64,000 nt of DNA, from the NCBI RefSeq assembly GCF_000346465.2, contig NC_034010.1, forward strand, positions 26,064,643 through 26,128,642, in the 5' to 3' direction. This DNA is from Prunus persica. Taxonomy: Eukaryota; Streptophyta; Magnoliopsida; Rosales; Rosaceae. Below, piece after piece: positions 28,181 to 44,209 of this stretch. Position 1 is the stretch's first letter. Each line of letters opens with the position of its first letter. Made by a program: the position numbers and the translations under genes. The notes under the pieces are model-generated. The model was not told the origin of the DNA. It made no database searches and saw only the letters and a program-made list of their open reading frames with translations.

Positions 28181-29644
28181 TCAGTTAGAGCAACAATTTC
28201 TCTTATTCACGTCACCGGATAGATTTGCAACATTGATGGTAGTGCCATGAGGAAGTCCAGTAGCGGAAACTGCCTCCTGTGCTGCTAGTGCCTTCTTACT
28301 TATTATGTGGTAGATATCCAACAAAATGGTTTGAAATGCATTCTCAACATTGAAGGCTTCCAATGCTGAGGTTTCAAGGAAAGAGAGGCCTTCCTTCTCA
28401 GCCAACAGTTGAGCATCTTCTCCTGGGACTGCCCTCAGGTGATTCAAGTCAGATTTGTTACCGGCCATCATTATGACAATGTTAGAGTCTGCATGGTCTC
28501 TCAGTTCACGGAGCCACCTCAGCACATTGTCAAATGTTTGCCGTTTGGTTATGTCATAGACCAATAGTGCACCAACAGCCCCTCGGTAGTAAGCACTGGT
28601 TATGGCTCGGTACCTTTCTTGACCTGCTGTGTCCCATATTTGTGCTTTCACTGTCTTCCCCTCTACCTGCATCAGAATAAATTTCAGTAAATGTGTTATG
28701 AAGTAAAGTGTACACAAGGCCACTGAGGAGTGAGAAGCAAACAGCTATTCATGAAAATTTTAATGCTTGAAAAGAGCAAAAATCATTTGATAGGTGTTCC
28801 GATTTCATCATGTATCTTTTTGCAAATACCATACATATGCAAAACTATTATCTCCTTCGGAAGTTGTCTAACAGATTTATACATTGGCTGCTCTACTGTT
28901 CATAATAAGAGAACACCCTCAAAACCTGCACACAGCCCTGCCACTAAACACTTTAATTGCATCTTGAGATTGGCCAAATGTCACCAAACAATATATAAAC
29001 TGCAGAATGGCGGTGGTTCTACAAACAACAGTGAGGGGTTTCCTTTTCAAATAGCTTTTCATCCTTAGAGCCTCACAAGCTATATATATATCACCGCTAA
29101 AGGTGATGCATCACAAAATCAACGGGCAGACTCATATGCAGGGAAAAAAGATTAAACTTTACATACTCCATCCATTCCATACTATCACCATGGAAACATA
29201 AATGATTATTAAATCCAAGAGAAAATAAAACACGAAAGTAAAACAAATAAATTTTACAGACTTCAGAAGGCAAATTTGCCTAGGGAAAATGAAATTTACT
29301 ATCATCAACAATTCTATAAACTTTGCCTACAAAATTGTATGCATTTCCCACAATTCTATAAATGACCAATTATTATTCTTTCAACATTGATGTTCAAAGA
29401 CAGCAAAAAAAATACGGAATTGAACAATCCAAAAGCAGGAAATTGCAAATGGTCAATTTCCAAACAAAGACAAACCAACCTGCAATGTCCTAGTTGCAAA
29501 TTCAACTCCAATGGTGGACTTAGACTCCAAACAAAACTCATTCCGCGTAAATCTCGAAAGAATGTTCGATTTTCCAACGCCCGAATCTCCAATCAATACA
29601 ATCTTGAAGAGGTAATCATATTCGTGATCTACTTTGTACGCCAT
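28181..29644 (-). CDS. RABA2: RABA2-type (Rab11-like) small GTPase
   Basis: Seen: two minus-strand exons, 29480-29644 and 28181-28666, joined in phase 0 inside RTLQ/VEGK, giving 216 residues. All G motifs are present: GDSGVGKS (P-loop), switch I Thr in [28 protein letters not shown]. The tail ends NCCSN, a double-cysteine geranylgeranylation signal. Known: RABA2 proteins act at the trans-Golgi network/early endosome and the growing cell plate. The N-terminus [19 protein letters not shown] and the [20 protein letters not shown] segment point to the RABA2b/c/d branch. The 5' leader likely contains an intron ending TTGCAG near 29670. The leader/promoter just upstream is copied twice more in this window without the coding exons. 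Confidence 0.95.
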
Positions 29645-30600
29645 ACGTTCTACTCCTCACACCAGACCAGACCTGCAAGATCCAGTTCACCAAAATCCCA
29701 CAACAAAAACAATTAACAATCATAAAACCAAAAACAAATTTGTTCCCATTTGCTTATTTTATCGGGAAGGAGAAGAAAAAGGGTTCTGATCAGAGAGCAT
29801 TTTCCTTTACCTACGTTTCCTTCCCAATATGATTTTCCTGAGAAACAAACGGTGAGTGAGTAACAAGAGAAGAGACTAACCACAAAAAGAATGGCGTGCA
29901 GAATGGCGAGAAAGAATGAATCTTTTTTAAACGGGATTTGAATATTGGTGGGTTTTCTTGGGGATGTTTTCGCATTGAAGTTTGTGAAAACAGAGACGAG
30001 AGAAGAAGAAGAAGAAGAGAAAAAAAGGAAAACGGATGAAAATGCACTCAAAACGGACGAGCGGAATTCGGAGAGTCTGTGTCAAGTAAACGACCCTTTA
30101 GATGACAGGTCGTCCAGTTAACTAAGCCTCGCTTAAAACTTTAAGCCCATCCTCAAGGCCCAAGGTGTATCCAGGCCCACTTTGATTGGCCGTTGAAGAG
30201 CCCCATTGTGTTTTTTATTTTATTTTTAGATAAATTTTAGTTTAGTATCATAAACCTTTACTCATATTTTTAGATTATTTCGAAATTTTAGTAATGTGCT
30301 TCTTCTTCTTATCAGCATGGGGATTTGTTTTTGATACCTTTGCGTTTTGTGTTTGCGATGGGAAAGTTGATACACACAATAGGGGCCAATGGCCATAGAA
30401 AATTCCAATCCAATATCTAAATGGGATAGGAGAGTAGTCTTGAGTGTCAGCGAAAGCGCTTTTGCTTTTTGGTAGTGGGGTGCTTGAGCTGAGTGCACTA
30501 GTGAGTCCATTATCATTGTGGCGGACCAATTTAACACTCGACAATATATGTCGTGGAAAGTTAAAGTGACCAATTTAACACACCACAATCATGGTGACCA
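29645..30600 (-). promoter_or_regulatory. RABA2 leader/promoter, parent copy of a duplicated block
   Basis: Non-coding sequence upstream of the RABA2 start, with GAAGAAG-rich leader (30000-30020, plus strand view). Homologous blocks are at 41262-41830 and 55934-57560, interrupted there by insertions. The part at 30290-30600 (GATACCTTTGCGTTTTGTGT, AATAGGGGCCAATGGCCAT) recurs at 43195-43400 and 59208-59560, and a scrap at 54500-54600. TATA and start site are not pinned down. Confidence 0.7.
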
Positions 30601-30815
30601 AAATTATTTTGTTTCCCGAAATTATTTATGTTAAATCATGGCGATCAAAATCATTTTCAACTTAGTGATCAAAGTTTCGGTAAATAAAATGAGACTTGAC
30701 TAAAGTTTTAAGGGATACTACAACAAATAAGCCTTAAATCAATTAATGTCCACGTAAGTCAAGCTTAGATTTTCTTTTTTGAAAATTAAAATTTTAGCTA
30801 TATGAAGGTTGAAAG

Positions 30816-32012
30816 TATTAGGGAGTTACAATAGTTAATCCTACTAATGATAGGAAATGGTCATTTATTTGTTATACATACTATCAGAGCAAGGCTTCAA
30901 GTGTTGGGCCCAACGGCCACACGTGCTCCCACATCACTCAATATGTGTTGCCCACGGGTTGGGCTTCAAAGTTCTCCAAACATGCAGGGTTATATTAAGA
31001 GTATTTGTCCCACATTGAAAAGTTAAGGGACCTAGCCTGGGTTTATAAGGAGTTGGGCTACTCCCCCCATAGCCAATTGGTTTTGAGGTGGAACCTCAAC
31101 TTCCTTCATCGTATCTATGCTCTTGTGATGATCTTTTCTTTATTACTGCTTTGTCCCACGTGGTTTCCTCCCCATATCTTATTTTATTGTTTATATGGTG
31201 CTTTAAAATTCAAATTTGCCCATGCTATCTTTTTCTTTTCTCTGTGTCCCAAGTTGGTTTCACCTCATATCCCTTTATGTCAAAACTCGTATCCCTTTAT
31301 GTCAAACTTGCTACATCCTCTCTCAATTCCTTTATTCCCTTCAAATATTCCTCCTACTCTCTCTGCATGCATCCCTTTCTGCTTTTCATGTGATGAATTT
31401 TCTTTTGTTTCCATTCCTCATCTTTATTATATTTGTAAAATTTTAAAAAAATGCACTTGTCTGAATTATTTTTCTTTCTCATTCCTCTTTACAACATTGC
31501 TATTTCTCTTTATCCTCCCTACAGAGTGATTCCTAGGTGGAGTTATGTTTCTCGGGTACCCAGAGTTGTGTTTCCTAGGTACATTTGACTTGTATGTCAG
31601 CCCGTCATTTTATTCCTTCATTCCATGAGCCCATGTGCTCCTTCACCTGCTGACTTTCAATGGGCGATATGTTTACTTTGTTTCTCTCATGCAACAACCG
31701 CTGTTGCAACTCTGGAGATTGGAGTTCTTCTTTTTTGGTTCCCCTTACTGGACTACTACAACCAATAATTGCCGCCATCTCCATCACCACGTAGTTCCTT
31801 CATTCAAATCTTGCTATGTTAACGTTGTGCGCGCTCAATTGGCTAATGATAGGAAATGGTCAGTTGTCAGTTACGTTGTTATTAGGCCATAACTCCATAT
31901 TTATACTAATGATAATGACTTGCTGTAACTGTAGATTGTTCTCTACAGAATTGGTATATATATATATATTATAATGATCATATAAATGACTAAGGGAAAA
32001 TAAGTTTCTACA
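30816..32012 (+). mobile_element. Short non-autonomous LTR element, copy 1 (deleted)
   Basis: Remains of the same element as at 34079. The 5' LTR is cut to about 65 bases (30816-30880, starts TATTAGGGAG). It is followed by a primer-binding-like TATCAGAGC at 30882, about 950 bases of non-coding interior, and a 3' LTR that lacks its first part (31844-32012, ends TTTCTACA). Flanked by GAAAG (30811-30815) and AAAAG (32013-32017), the target duplication with one change. No gag or pol. Confidence 0.75.
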
Positions 32013-32370
32013 AAAAGTACTTTAACAAATAGTCAAATATTCCAAAAAAAATTAAAGCAAATTGTTGTTTTTCCTCTGCCTCGATCTACTTAACTTCTAC
32101 TCTCCATATGCCACCTCATTTAAATTTCATCCAAAGATTTGAGAGTTGACACATCACATTGAAAAAAATGAACATAAATTTCATCCATAGGAAAAGCCCA
32201 AAGCAAGGCTGTGCCTTGTTAAGCTTTTTTTTTTCTTTTTTTGGCTTCGGCCTGCCTTGTAACTGAAAAAAAAACAAAACAAAAATAATTGTCTCACACT
32301 TAATAATTAATAATAATTACTAACCCTAAAGAGTTCAACGTCAAGCCTGCAACTTCTCTTCATCTTTTCA

Positions 32371-32542
32371 GGGCTCCACAAGAATCATCTCCCATTTCAG
32401 AAAAATATGGTTTTGTTTGTTTGTTAATGAGTGAAACTTCTTTGAAAGACAAAGATAATACAACCACCGACAAGAACAAAGGCAGCAAACAAGCCACAAG
32501 ACGAGAGAAGAATAAACAGAGGGAACCAACCAAGTCTCTCAG
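32371..32542 (+). pseudogene. Unknown lysine-rich reading frame, exon a, module 1
   Basis: Starts after a good acceptor (CATCTTTTCAG) and reads APQESSPISEKYGFVC, then LKDKDNTTTDKNKGSKQATR and REPTKSL. The same exon occurs at 35651-35805, from 61689 and from 63916. In the 35651 copy it ends at a clear donor, CTCAG/GTAACG. Here the donor is lost and about 630 bases separate it from the GGTAACG match at 33170. Phase joins exactly to exon b (33319). I do not recognise the protein: hydrophilic, K/D/T-rich, no known motif. No initiator exon is identified, so it is treated as a gene remnant. Confidence 0.35.
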
Positions 32543-33318
32543 TAACAAGAAGAAGAAAACTCCAATCTTACAACCAGAGGGACTCGTCTCTACGTAAACA
32601 CCACCTCACAGTCTATTTTCATCCCATATCATAATAAATTATTGCCAATCCTCAAAATCCAATCTTACAACTACTTTAGGGAATTAGTTTAATAAAAAAA
32701 TATCTTCTCAATTTATGACAATGTCATTCTTATGTGTGGTCGCAACCGGGAAGAATCTAGTTCAAATAACATGCATACGAAATTTAATCTATTTGTGACT
32801 TGTTATACTGATTTTACACTATGAAAAAATAACAACCTAAACCTTAACCACAGAAAATGAATCTGCTAATGAAGGTTACAAATTCGATCAAGAGGAAGAA
32901 ACCTATAATATCGTAGCCGCTCATGGTTATTTTGGCCGATTGATCTTAGCAAAACAAACATTTTGTTCTTGAGGATAATTGTATTTTATTTATTTTGATT
33001 GAGTTAGTAATAAATTGAGTTTTTTTTATTATTTAATTATTATAAATATGTTATATATATAATCGAAGGGGTATAATAAGTTATTGGGCAGAAAGAAGAC
33101 ATTGAAAAGCAAAAAAGGAAAAGAAAAAGATATGAAGAAGAAAAAAGAAGAGAGAGGCTGCAGAAGATAGGTAACGTTGGTTTAGGGTTTTATTTTTTTT
33201 AATTACCTTTTTATTTTAAGTTTTAAGCAAATTGTTTTTTTTTTCTTCTAATAAAAAATTAGTGATGTGTCAACTCTCAAGCTCCTTGGATGAAATTTAA
33301 ATGAGGTGGCATGTGAAG
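32543..33318. other. Module 1 interior, AT-rich
   Basis: AT-rich DNA absent from the equivalent place in module 2, so it is probably an insertion of about 630 bases (32543-33170). I see no terminal repeats or coding region in it. Confidence 0.4.
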
Positions 33319-33511
33319 AGCAAAAGTCAAGCAGATCAAGGAAGAGAAAATCCAAGTAGAGGATCCGAATCTAAAGTTAACAACCTCCAACACTTTTGAC
33401 AAAGTGTTTTTCAGACAGCCTCTAAAATGTGTTATGGTCAAGGAAGATGATGGTGTGAGTGCATGGAAGAGCATGATCAAAAGCTTACTTAATTTAGAAG
33501 GAAATAAATAA
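33319..33511 (+). pseudogene. Unknown reading frame, exon b, module 1
   Basis: Open from an acceptor-like GTGAAG to TAA. It reads KEEKIQVEDPNLKLT, then FRQPLKCVMVKEDDGVSAWK and SMIKSLLNLEGNK. Copies occur at 35966-36149 (with an in-frame TAG near its start) and 43551-43677 (3' part only). Differences among copies include both silent and replacing changes, so selection is not obvious. The block from VMVKEDDG on is also distantly related at DNA level to the module that precedes the subtilases, which cautions against a coding reading. Confidence 0.3.
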
Positions 33512-34073
33512 TTACGGTTCTAATTTCTTACCGCAAATTCTTAATATGTTTCTCATTTACTTGTCTTTTAATCTTAATTGTGTATCGCAAATTCAAAACT
33601 GCGTGAACAAAAAAGCGAGTAGTGCATTTTTGGAAGAGCGTGAGATCAAATGTTAGATTTGTAATACACGGCTAGGATCAAAGCCAACATGTGAAATGCT
33701 TTTTTGCTTTGTGCTGAGCCAAATGCAATCAATCTTCAGTATTTCAGTAAAGTCAGGTGCTTCAAATATGGAATCCAACATTAAAGAAGTGGTATAGTTA
33801 AGGTAAGGAAGATATGGTGTGAGTGCATATGGAAAATTTTGATCACAAAATTTCGGATTCAGATCCTCTACCAGTTCTTAATGTGCGCTTGTCCCTTTGC
33901 TTGCCTTTTAATCTTAACTGTACATGACAAATTCAAAAGGTTGTGAACAAAATGAGACTTGACCAAAGTTTCAAGGGATATTATAGTAAATAAGCATTAA
34001 ATCAATCAATGTCTATGTAAGTCAAGCTTAGCTTTTCTTTTTTGAAAACTAAATTTTTAGCTACATGAAGGAT
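33512..34073. repeat. Duplicated subtilase-upstream-like module
   Basis: Contains AGATTTGTAATACACGGCTA, AGTCAGGTGCTTCAAATATG and GGATCCTCTACCAGTTCTTA. The same strings precede the subtilases at 36300-36720 and 43700-44480, and recur at 54935-55200 and 61900-62230. No coding potential. Confidence 0.7.
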
Positions 34074-34078
34074 GAAAG

Positions 34079-35403
34079 TATTAGAGAGTTACAGTAGTTA
34101 ATCCTTCTAATGATAGGAAATGGTCAGTTGTCTGTTATTAGGCCATAACTCCATATTTATGTTTATGATAATGACTTGCTATAATTGTAGATTATTCTCT
34201 ACAGACTATATATATATATATATATATTGCATAATGATCATATGAATGACTAAGGGAAAATGAGTTTCTACTTGATATCAGAGCAAGGCTTCACGTGTTA
34301 GGTCCAACGGCCACACATGCTGCCAAGTCATTCAATATGTGTTGTCCACGTGTTAGGTTTCAAAGTTCGCCAAACATGCGGGGGCGTGTTGAGAGTGTTT
34401 GTCTCATATTGAAAAGTTAAGGGACGTAGCCTAGGTTTATAAGAAGTTGGGCTACTTCCCTCATAACCAATTGGTTTAGAGGTGGAACCTCAACTTCCTT
34501 CATGGTATCTATGCTCTTGTGATGATATTTTCTTTATTATTTCTCTGTCTTACGTGGTTTTATTCCCCATTTCTTATTTTATTGTTTTTATGGTGCTTTG
34601 AAATTCAAACTTGCCCATTCTCTCCTTTTCTTTTCTCTGTGTCCCAAGTTGGTTTCACTTCGTATCCCTTTATGTCAAACCTCGTATCCCTTTATGTCAA
34701 ACTTGCCGCACTCTCTCTTAATTCCTTTATTCTCTTCAAATGTCCTTATGCTCTTTGTGCACGCATCCCTTTCTGCTTTTCATGTGATGAATTTTCTTTT
34801 GTTTCCATTCCTCATCTTTATTATATTTGTAAAATTTAAAAAAAATGCACTTGTCTGAAATATTTTTCTTTCTCATTCCTCTTTACAACATTGCTCTTTC
34901 TCTTTATCCTACCTAGAGGGTGATTCCTAGGTAGAATTATGTAATTCTCAAGTACCTAGAGTTGTGTTTCCTAGGTACATTTGACTTGTATGTCAGCCCG
35001 TCATTTTCTTCCGTCATGCATTCCTTCACCTACTGACTTTCAATGAGTGTTATGTTTACTTTGTTTCTCTCATGCCGTTGTTGCAACTCTTGAGATTGGA
35101 GTTCTTCTTTTTTGGTTCCCCTTACTGGACTACTACAGCCGACTACTGCCGCCATCTCCATCACCATGCGATTGGCAGGGGAGTATTAGGGAGTTACAAT
35201 AGTATTTCAATTACAATAGTTAATCCTACTAATGATAGGAAATGGTCAGTTGTCAGTTACGTTGTTATTAGGCCACAACTCCATATTTATGCTTATGATA
35301 ATGGCTTGCTGTAACGGTATATTGTTCTCTATAGACTTGTATGTATATATATATATACTGTATAATGATCATATGAATGATTGAGGGAAAATCAGTTTCT
35401 ACA
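34079..35403 (+). mobile_element. Short non-autonomous LTR element, copy 2
   Basis: 5' LTR 34079-34272 (begins TATTAGAGAGTTACAG), then TGATATCAGAGC at 34273, a match to the plant initiator-tRNA-Met primer site. The interior is about 900 bases and non-coding, ending in a polypurine tract GGCAGGGGAG (35174-35183). 3' LTR 35184-35403 ends TTTCTACA. Flanks GAAAG and TAAAG are the 5-bp target duplication. Inside the interior, 34387-34504 looks like a second LTR (TGTTGAGAGTGTTTG to CTTCCTTCA) followed by GGTATCTATGCTC. No protein is encoded. Size and lack of genes fit a TRIM/SMART-type element. Confidence 0.85.
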
Positions 35404-35650
35404 TAAAGAACTTTAACAAATAGTCAAATATTCCAAATTTTTTAAAAAGCAAATTGTTGTTTTTTCTCTGCCACGATCTACTTAACTTCTACTCTCCACA
35501 TGCCACCTCATTTAAATTTCATCCAAAGATTTGAGAGTTGACACAACACATTGAAAAAAATGAACAAACATCTCACACTTAATAATTAATAATAATTACT
35601 AACCCTAAAGAGTTCAACGTCAAGCCTGCAACTTCCCTTCTTCTTTTCAG

Positions 35651-35805
35651 GGCTCCACATTTCAGCAAAATATGGTTTTGTTTGTTTGTTAATGAGCGAA
35701 ACTTTATTGAAAGACAAAGATAATACAACCACCGACAAACAAAGGCAGCAAGAAAGCCACAAGACGAAAGAAGAATAAACAGAGGGAACCAACCAAGTCT
35801 CTCAG
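35651..35805 (+). pseudogene. Unknown reading frame, exon a, module 2
   Basis: Copy of 32371-32542 with acceptor TTCTTTTCAG and donor CTCAG/GTAACG both intact, but an internal deletion near its start. This copy supplies the best evidence that the block was once a spliced exon. Confidence 0.35.
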
Positions 35806-35965
35806 GTAACGTTACCTGGTTTAGGGTTTTAGCCTTTTTTTTAATTACTTTTTTATTTTAAGTTTTAAGCAAATTGTTTCTTTTTCCTTCGAATAAAAAA
35901 TTAGTGAGATGTGTTGTCAACTCTCAAGCTCCTTGGATGAAATTTAAATGAGGTGGCACGTGAAG

Positions 35966-36149
35966 AGCAAAAGTCAAGTAGATCATGTCTGAGAAAATCC
36001 AAACAGAGGATCCGAATCCAAAGTTAACAGCCTCTAACACTTTTGAAGAAGTACTTTTCAGACAGCCTTTAAAACGTGTTATGGTCAAGGAAGATGATGG
36101 AGTGAGTGCATGGAAGAGCATGATCAAAAGCTTACTTAATTTAGAATGA
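35966..36149 (+). pseudogene. Unknown reading frame, exon b, module 2
   Basis: Copy of 33319-33511. It has TAG at the sixth codon or so, then reads SEKIQTEDPNPKLTASNTFE and RVMVKEDDGVSAWKSMIK to TGA. An internal ATG after the TAG would give 52 residues. Confidence 0.3.
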
Positions 36150-36439
36150 AATAAATAATTACAGATTCTGATTTCTTACCGTAAATTCTTAATATGTTTT
36201 CATTTATTTGTCTTTTAATCTTAATTGTGTATCACAAATTCAAAACTGCATGAACAAAAAAGTGAGTAGTGCATTTTTGAAAGAACGTGAGATCAAATGT
36301 TAGATTTGTAATATTACACGGGTAGGATCGAAGCAAACATGTGAAACGCTTTTTTGCTTTACGCTTTTTTGCTTTATGCTTTTTTGCTTTATCAGTATTT
36401 AAAGTCAGGTGCGTCAAATATGGAATCCAACATTAAAGA

Positions 36440-36806
36440 AGTGGTATAGTTAAGGTAAGGAAGATATAGCTTGAGGGCATATGGAAGACTTTGATCACAA
36501 AATATTGGATTCGGATTCGGATTCGGATCTATCAGTTCTTAATGCATGCTTGTCCCTTTGCTTGCCTTTTCATCTTAACTGTACATGACAAATTCAAAAG
36601 GTGTGTGAACAAAAGAGTAGTGCACTTTTGGATATGGGCGGGATCAAATGTACGGACTCATTAGATTTGTAATGGACGGCTAGGATCGAAGCAAACATGT
36701 GAAACACATGGCTACTTCTTAGTATAAATACATGATGTTCTTGGATGAGCTTGCCCCATCTTTTCCAAGGAGTACGTTTTCTAGGTTTTGTAGTGAGACC
36801 CCCATA
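36440..36806 (+). promoter_or_regulatory. Subtilase A promoter and leader
   Basis: Upstream region shared with subtilase B (44210-44572) and the subtilase C remnant (54935-55273). A TATAAATA box at 36723-36730 lies 77 bases before the ATG. The leader includes CATGATGTTCTTGGATGAG, conserved in all three copies. Confidence 0.7.
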
Positions 36807-40355
<3,549 letters not shown>

Positions 40356-40779
40356 GTGGTGCATGGATCATGCAATCTTGTATTGATGTAAGAATAAGAA
40401 AAAGCAAATTGCACTACTGAGGATCAAATGCCACATTCTCTAATATTTAATATATATATATATATATATATATCGATTATGAGTGATGAGACTTTACTAT
40501 GATGCCAAAACTTGAAATGTATCTTTTATCTTATTGTACTTGTTTGGAGTGATCCCATGCAAACCCCATCCCTTGTTGTTGTTCTTCTTATTGTTTTTTT
40601 AGGACATTTCGTATTGAGAAGGGCGATAACATACTAAATTCACATATACTACATGAATGCTAGGACTCGAACCTAGAACCTTTCTGACGCAACGAGATAT
40701 AATAGATAGAGAGATAGAACGATAATCCTACAAGTAACAATGTCAGAATCCACCAACCAATTGGAATCCACCAGAGAAA

Positions 40780-40790
<11 letters not shown>
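40356..40790 (-). repeat. Subtilase A 3' flank with SINE-like repeat
   Basis: Includes an AT microsatellite (40449-40473) and a repeat at about 40590-40700. On the minus strand this shows a tRNA-like B-box pattern (GGTTCGAGTCC). Related copies follow the other subtilases at about 48275-48420 and 55560-55712, where an A-box-like stretch (TAGTGTAGTGGTTTGGAGC) is also kept. Confidence 0.45.
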
Positions 40791-41830
<1,040 letters not shown>

Positions 41831-41951
41831 GAAATTTTAGTAATGTAGTTCTTCAAGTACACGGTTGAAAAATCTGTTAAATAATAATATGGCACAACTC
41901 ACTTATATCAAAAAATAATACTAATAAATTAAGAAATATGGAAAATAAAAA

Positions 41952-42301
41952 GGGAGATTCACTATTATACCCAATATGGGGGCCCAAATTATAAAAATAT
42001 CCTATATAAAATGGACTTTAGAAACACACCCAAAGCCCATTTACAACATAACAAAAAAGCTTTTAACTTCTTATAAATTACAAAACTGCCATCAATTTCT
42101 TAAAACAAGCCCAACCCCAAAATCTCATAAAAATACCCAAAGCACTCAATAGGGCATCAAAGTAATTTAATAATCAATATTAAATTCAATAAGGCCAGCT
42201 ATCATTTTTTGGGTTTTTTTTGGGTTTGTTTATAGGAATTCAATTGTGTAGGATTTATTTATAATATTAGTGCTAGAAATGAGTATATCACTAAATATCT
42301 C
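41952..42301. mobile_element. MULE-type MITE, copy 1
   Basis: About 350 bases from GGGAGATTCACTATTATA to ACTAAATATCTC with imperfect terminal inverted repeats. It is flanked on both sides by AAATAAAAA, a 9-bp target duplication. The uninterrupted site is present in unit 3 at 57669-57679. A related copy is at 48680-49013. A 9-bp duplication is typical of Mutator-like elements. Confidence 0.75.
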
Positions 42302-42770
42302 AAATAAAAACCAATAGTTCTAGATCATGGCACTTTTTCAGATGTTTTCTTTTTGGGTCCAAATTTTCTGATGTTGTTTGGGTACAACTATCACATGCAA
42401 TAAGATTAAGCCCATTCTCAAACTCATACTGAAAAGCCCAAATTTAGTGTATTTTGTATCATGTCACATTGAGATGCATGAAAGTTATGCTGCTAGCGTT
42501 TTTTTTTCCTTCTTGAATGTCTCAAATGTAAGGATAAACTGTTTTTAACTACTTGAACTACAATTGCTGTGGTTCAAAACTCCCAAGTGGCATTCAATGA
42601 ATATTTGTATAAACCCCTTCTCCCCAAAATCGTTTGTACTGAAAAACTTACTTGAGTTAAACTTCATTGTTGTGCTTTTTCTTTTCCCTTTCTTTTGAAT
42701 TACATTTGGTGATCAATTAGCTTAATTTTGGAGTTGGTTCCCATTGAGAGGTTTAGAATCACTGCAGTGC
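42302..42770. other. Unit 2 spacer without genes
   Basis: Shared with 57736-58190 of unit 3 (for example GGGTCCAAATTTTCTGATGT). No coding region seen; absent from unit 1. Confidence 0.5.
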
Positions 42771-43040
42771 TGGTGCAGAGCTACAAGACAAGAGAAGTTT
42801 CCTTCAATGAATGGGTGTAGTGCAAGCAAGGCTGACGGCTGAAGAAGCAGCACAAAAGATGGCTGGTGTGGAAGGAAAGGTGTACTGTGTCTGTTTTCCC
42901 TGCTTCAGCGGAAAGAAGCAGCTCCATCTCCACACAACACAAGAAGGTCATGGCGACTTCCGTGGTTTCCCTGAAACAGTGTCCAACAATATCAACAAAA
43001 AGCGATATCATCGTAGCGTAGAAGTGTTTGAAAAATTCTG
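42771..43040 (+). pseudogene. Intron-less subtilase propeptide fragment
   Basis: Contains the exon 3-exon 4 region without an intron: AELTAEEA-like KMAGVEGK, then FPCFSGKKQLHLHTT and FRGFPETVSNN. There are frame changes before it (the SYKR-FN part is in another frame). The equivalent fragment in unit 3 is at 58197-58345. No catalytic domain follows. Confidence 0.75.
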
Positions 43041-43194
43041 AAATGCGATATATTACTGCAATGATTTGGTGCAACGATTCTGAAGAATGTTTTTAAAATC
43101 GTGTATTGGCTGAAAATTATGTATATAGATGCTGGTAAAATGACTCTGCTACATACATATTATTCATATCCTCTTCTTATGCGCATGGCATGGG

Positions 43195-43600
43195 GAATTG
43201 TTTTTGATACCTTTGTGTTTTGTGTTTGCGATGGGAAAGTTGATATATACAATAGGGGCCAATGGCCATAGACAGAAAATTCCAATCCAATATCTAAATG
43301 GGATAGGAGAGTAGTCTTGAGTGTCTGCGAAACTGGTTTTTCTTTTTGGTAGTGGGGTGGTTGAGCTGAGAAGCACTAGTTGTGAGGGGTAAAGTAAGAC
43401 TAAACCAAAATTTCGAGAGATACTACAATAAATAAATCTTAAATCAATCAATGCCTACCTAAGTCAAGCTGAGTTTTTCTTTTTCGAAAACTAAATTTTT
43501 AGCTACATGAAGGATGAAAGTACTTTAACAAATAGTCAAATACCCCAAAAATTAACAGCCTCTAATATTTTTGAAGAAGTGCTTTTCAGAAAGCCTCTAA
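43195..43600. repeat. RABA2-upstream block and module 3 with an empty element site
   Basis: Bases 43195-43400 match 30320-30500. After GAGGGGTAAAGTAAGACTAAAC a shortened module starts. At 43516-43521 the sequence reads GAAAG directly followed by TACTTTAACAAATAGTC, which is the insertion site of the four short LTR elements without any element. Confidence 0.85.
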
Positions 43601-43677
43601 AAAGTGTTATGGTCAAGGAAGATAATGGTGTGAGTGCATGGAAGAGCATGATCAAAAGCCTACTTAATTTAGAATGA
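43551..43677 (+). pseudogene. Unknown reading frame, exon b, module 3 (5' truncated)
   Basis: Reads KLTASNIFEEVLFRKPLKS and VMVKEDNGVSAWKSMIKSLL, ending LNLE and TGA, as in module 2. The front of the exon and exon a are missing. Confidence 0.3.
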
Positions 43678-44209
43678 AATAAATAACTACGGATTCAGAT
43701 ATGTTAGATTTGTAATACAAGGCTAGGATCGAAGCAAACATGTGAAATGTTCGTGGAATTTCTGTGCAGAGTTTGAAAAGGGTTTAGGTTAGTTTAGGTT
43801 AAGTCAAAACCTAGCTTCTTTCAGTCTCTAGTTTTTCTCTTTTGAAAACTCAATATTTTGAGCTAAATAGTCAAATATACCAAAACATGTTCTATTAGAA
43901 GTGCATGTTTTTTTGCTTTATATGCAATCAATCTTCAGTATTTGAGTAAAGTCTCAGGTGCTTCAAATATGGAATCCAACATTAAAGAAGTGGTAGTTGA
44001 TAGATGAATACATTAGCTTAGTATTGTTAGAATACCCACGTGCTATTCACGTGTTAGTTTGTTAAGCATTGGCTGTTAGTTACAATTGTATATAAGCTGA
44101 ACTATGCATTGTAATATTGATTCAGTGAATAATCATACAGAAATTCTTAATACATTCTCTCTGTTTCTCAGTCTTCTTCTTCCCTTATTTTCCAAATCTC
44201 TCTTCTGTT

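Noticed and set aside
31005..31529. Long plus-strand open frame (MSHIEKLRDLAWVYKELGYS...) repeated at 34519, 60038 and 62662
   Set aside because: It lies in the non-coding interior of the short LTR elements; frames are broken differently in each copy, and the sequence is pyrimidine-rich (Phe/Leu/Ser/Pro) with no domain.
32360..32548. Minus-strand hydrophobic frames opposite exon a (also at 35586 and 61619)
   Set aside because: Antisense shadows of the K/D-rich plus frame; the splice signals support the plus strand.
36232..36417. KAKKHKAKKRKAKKR minus-strand frame
   Set aside because: Product of a local repeat of GCTTTTTTGCTTTA; no gene context.
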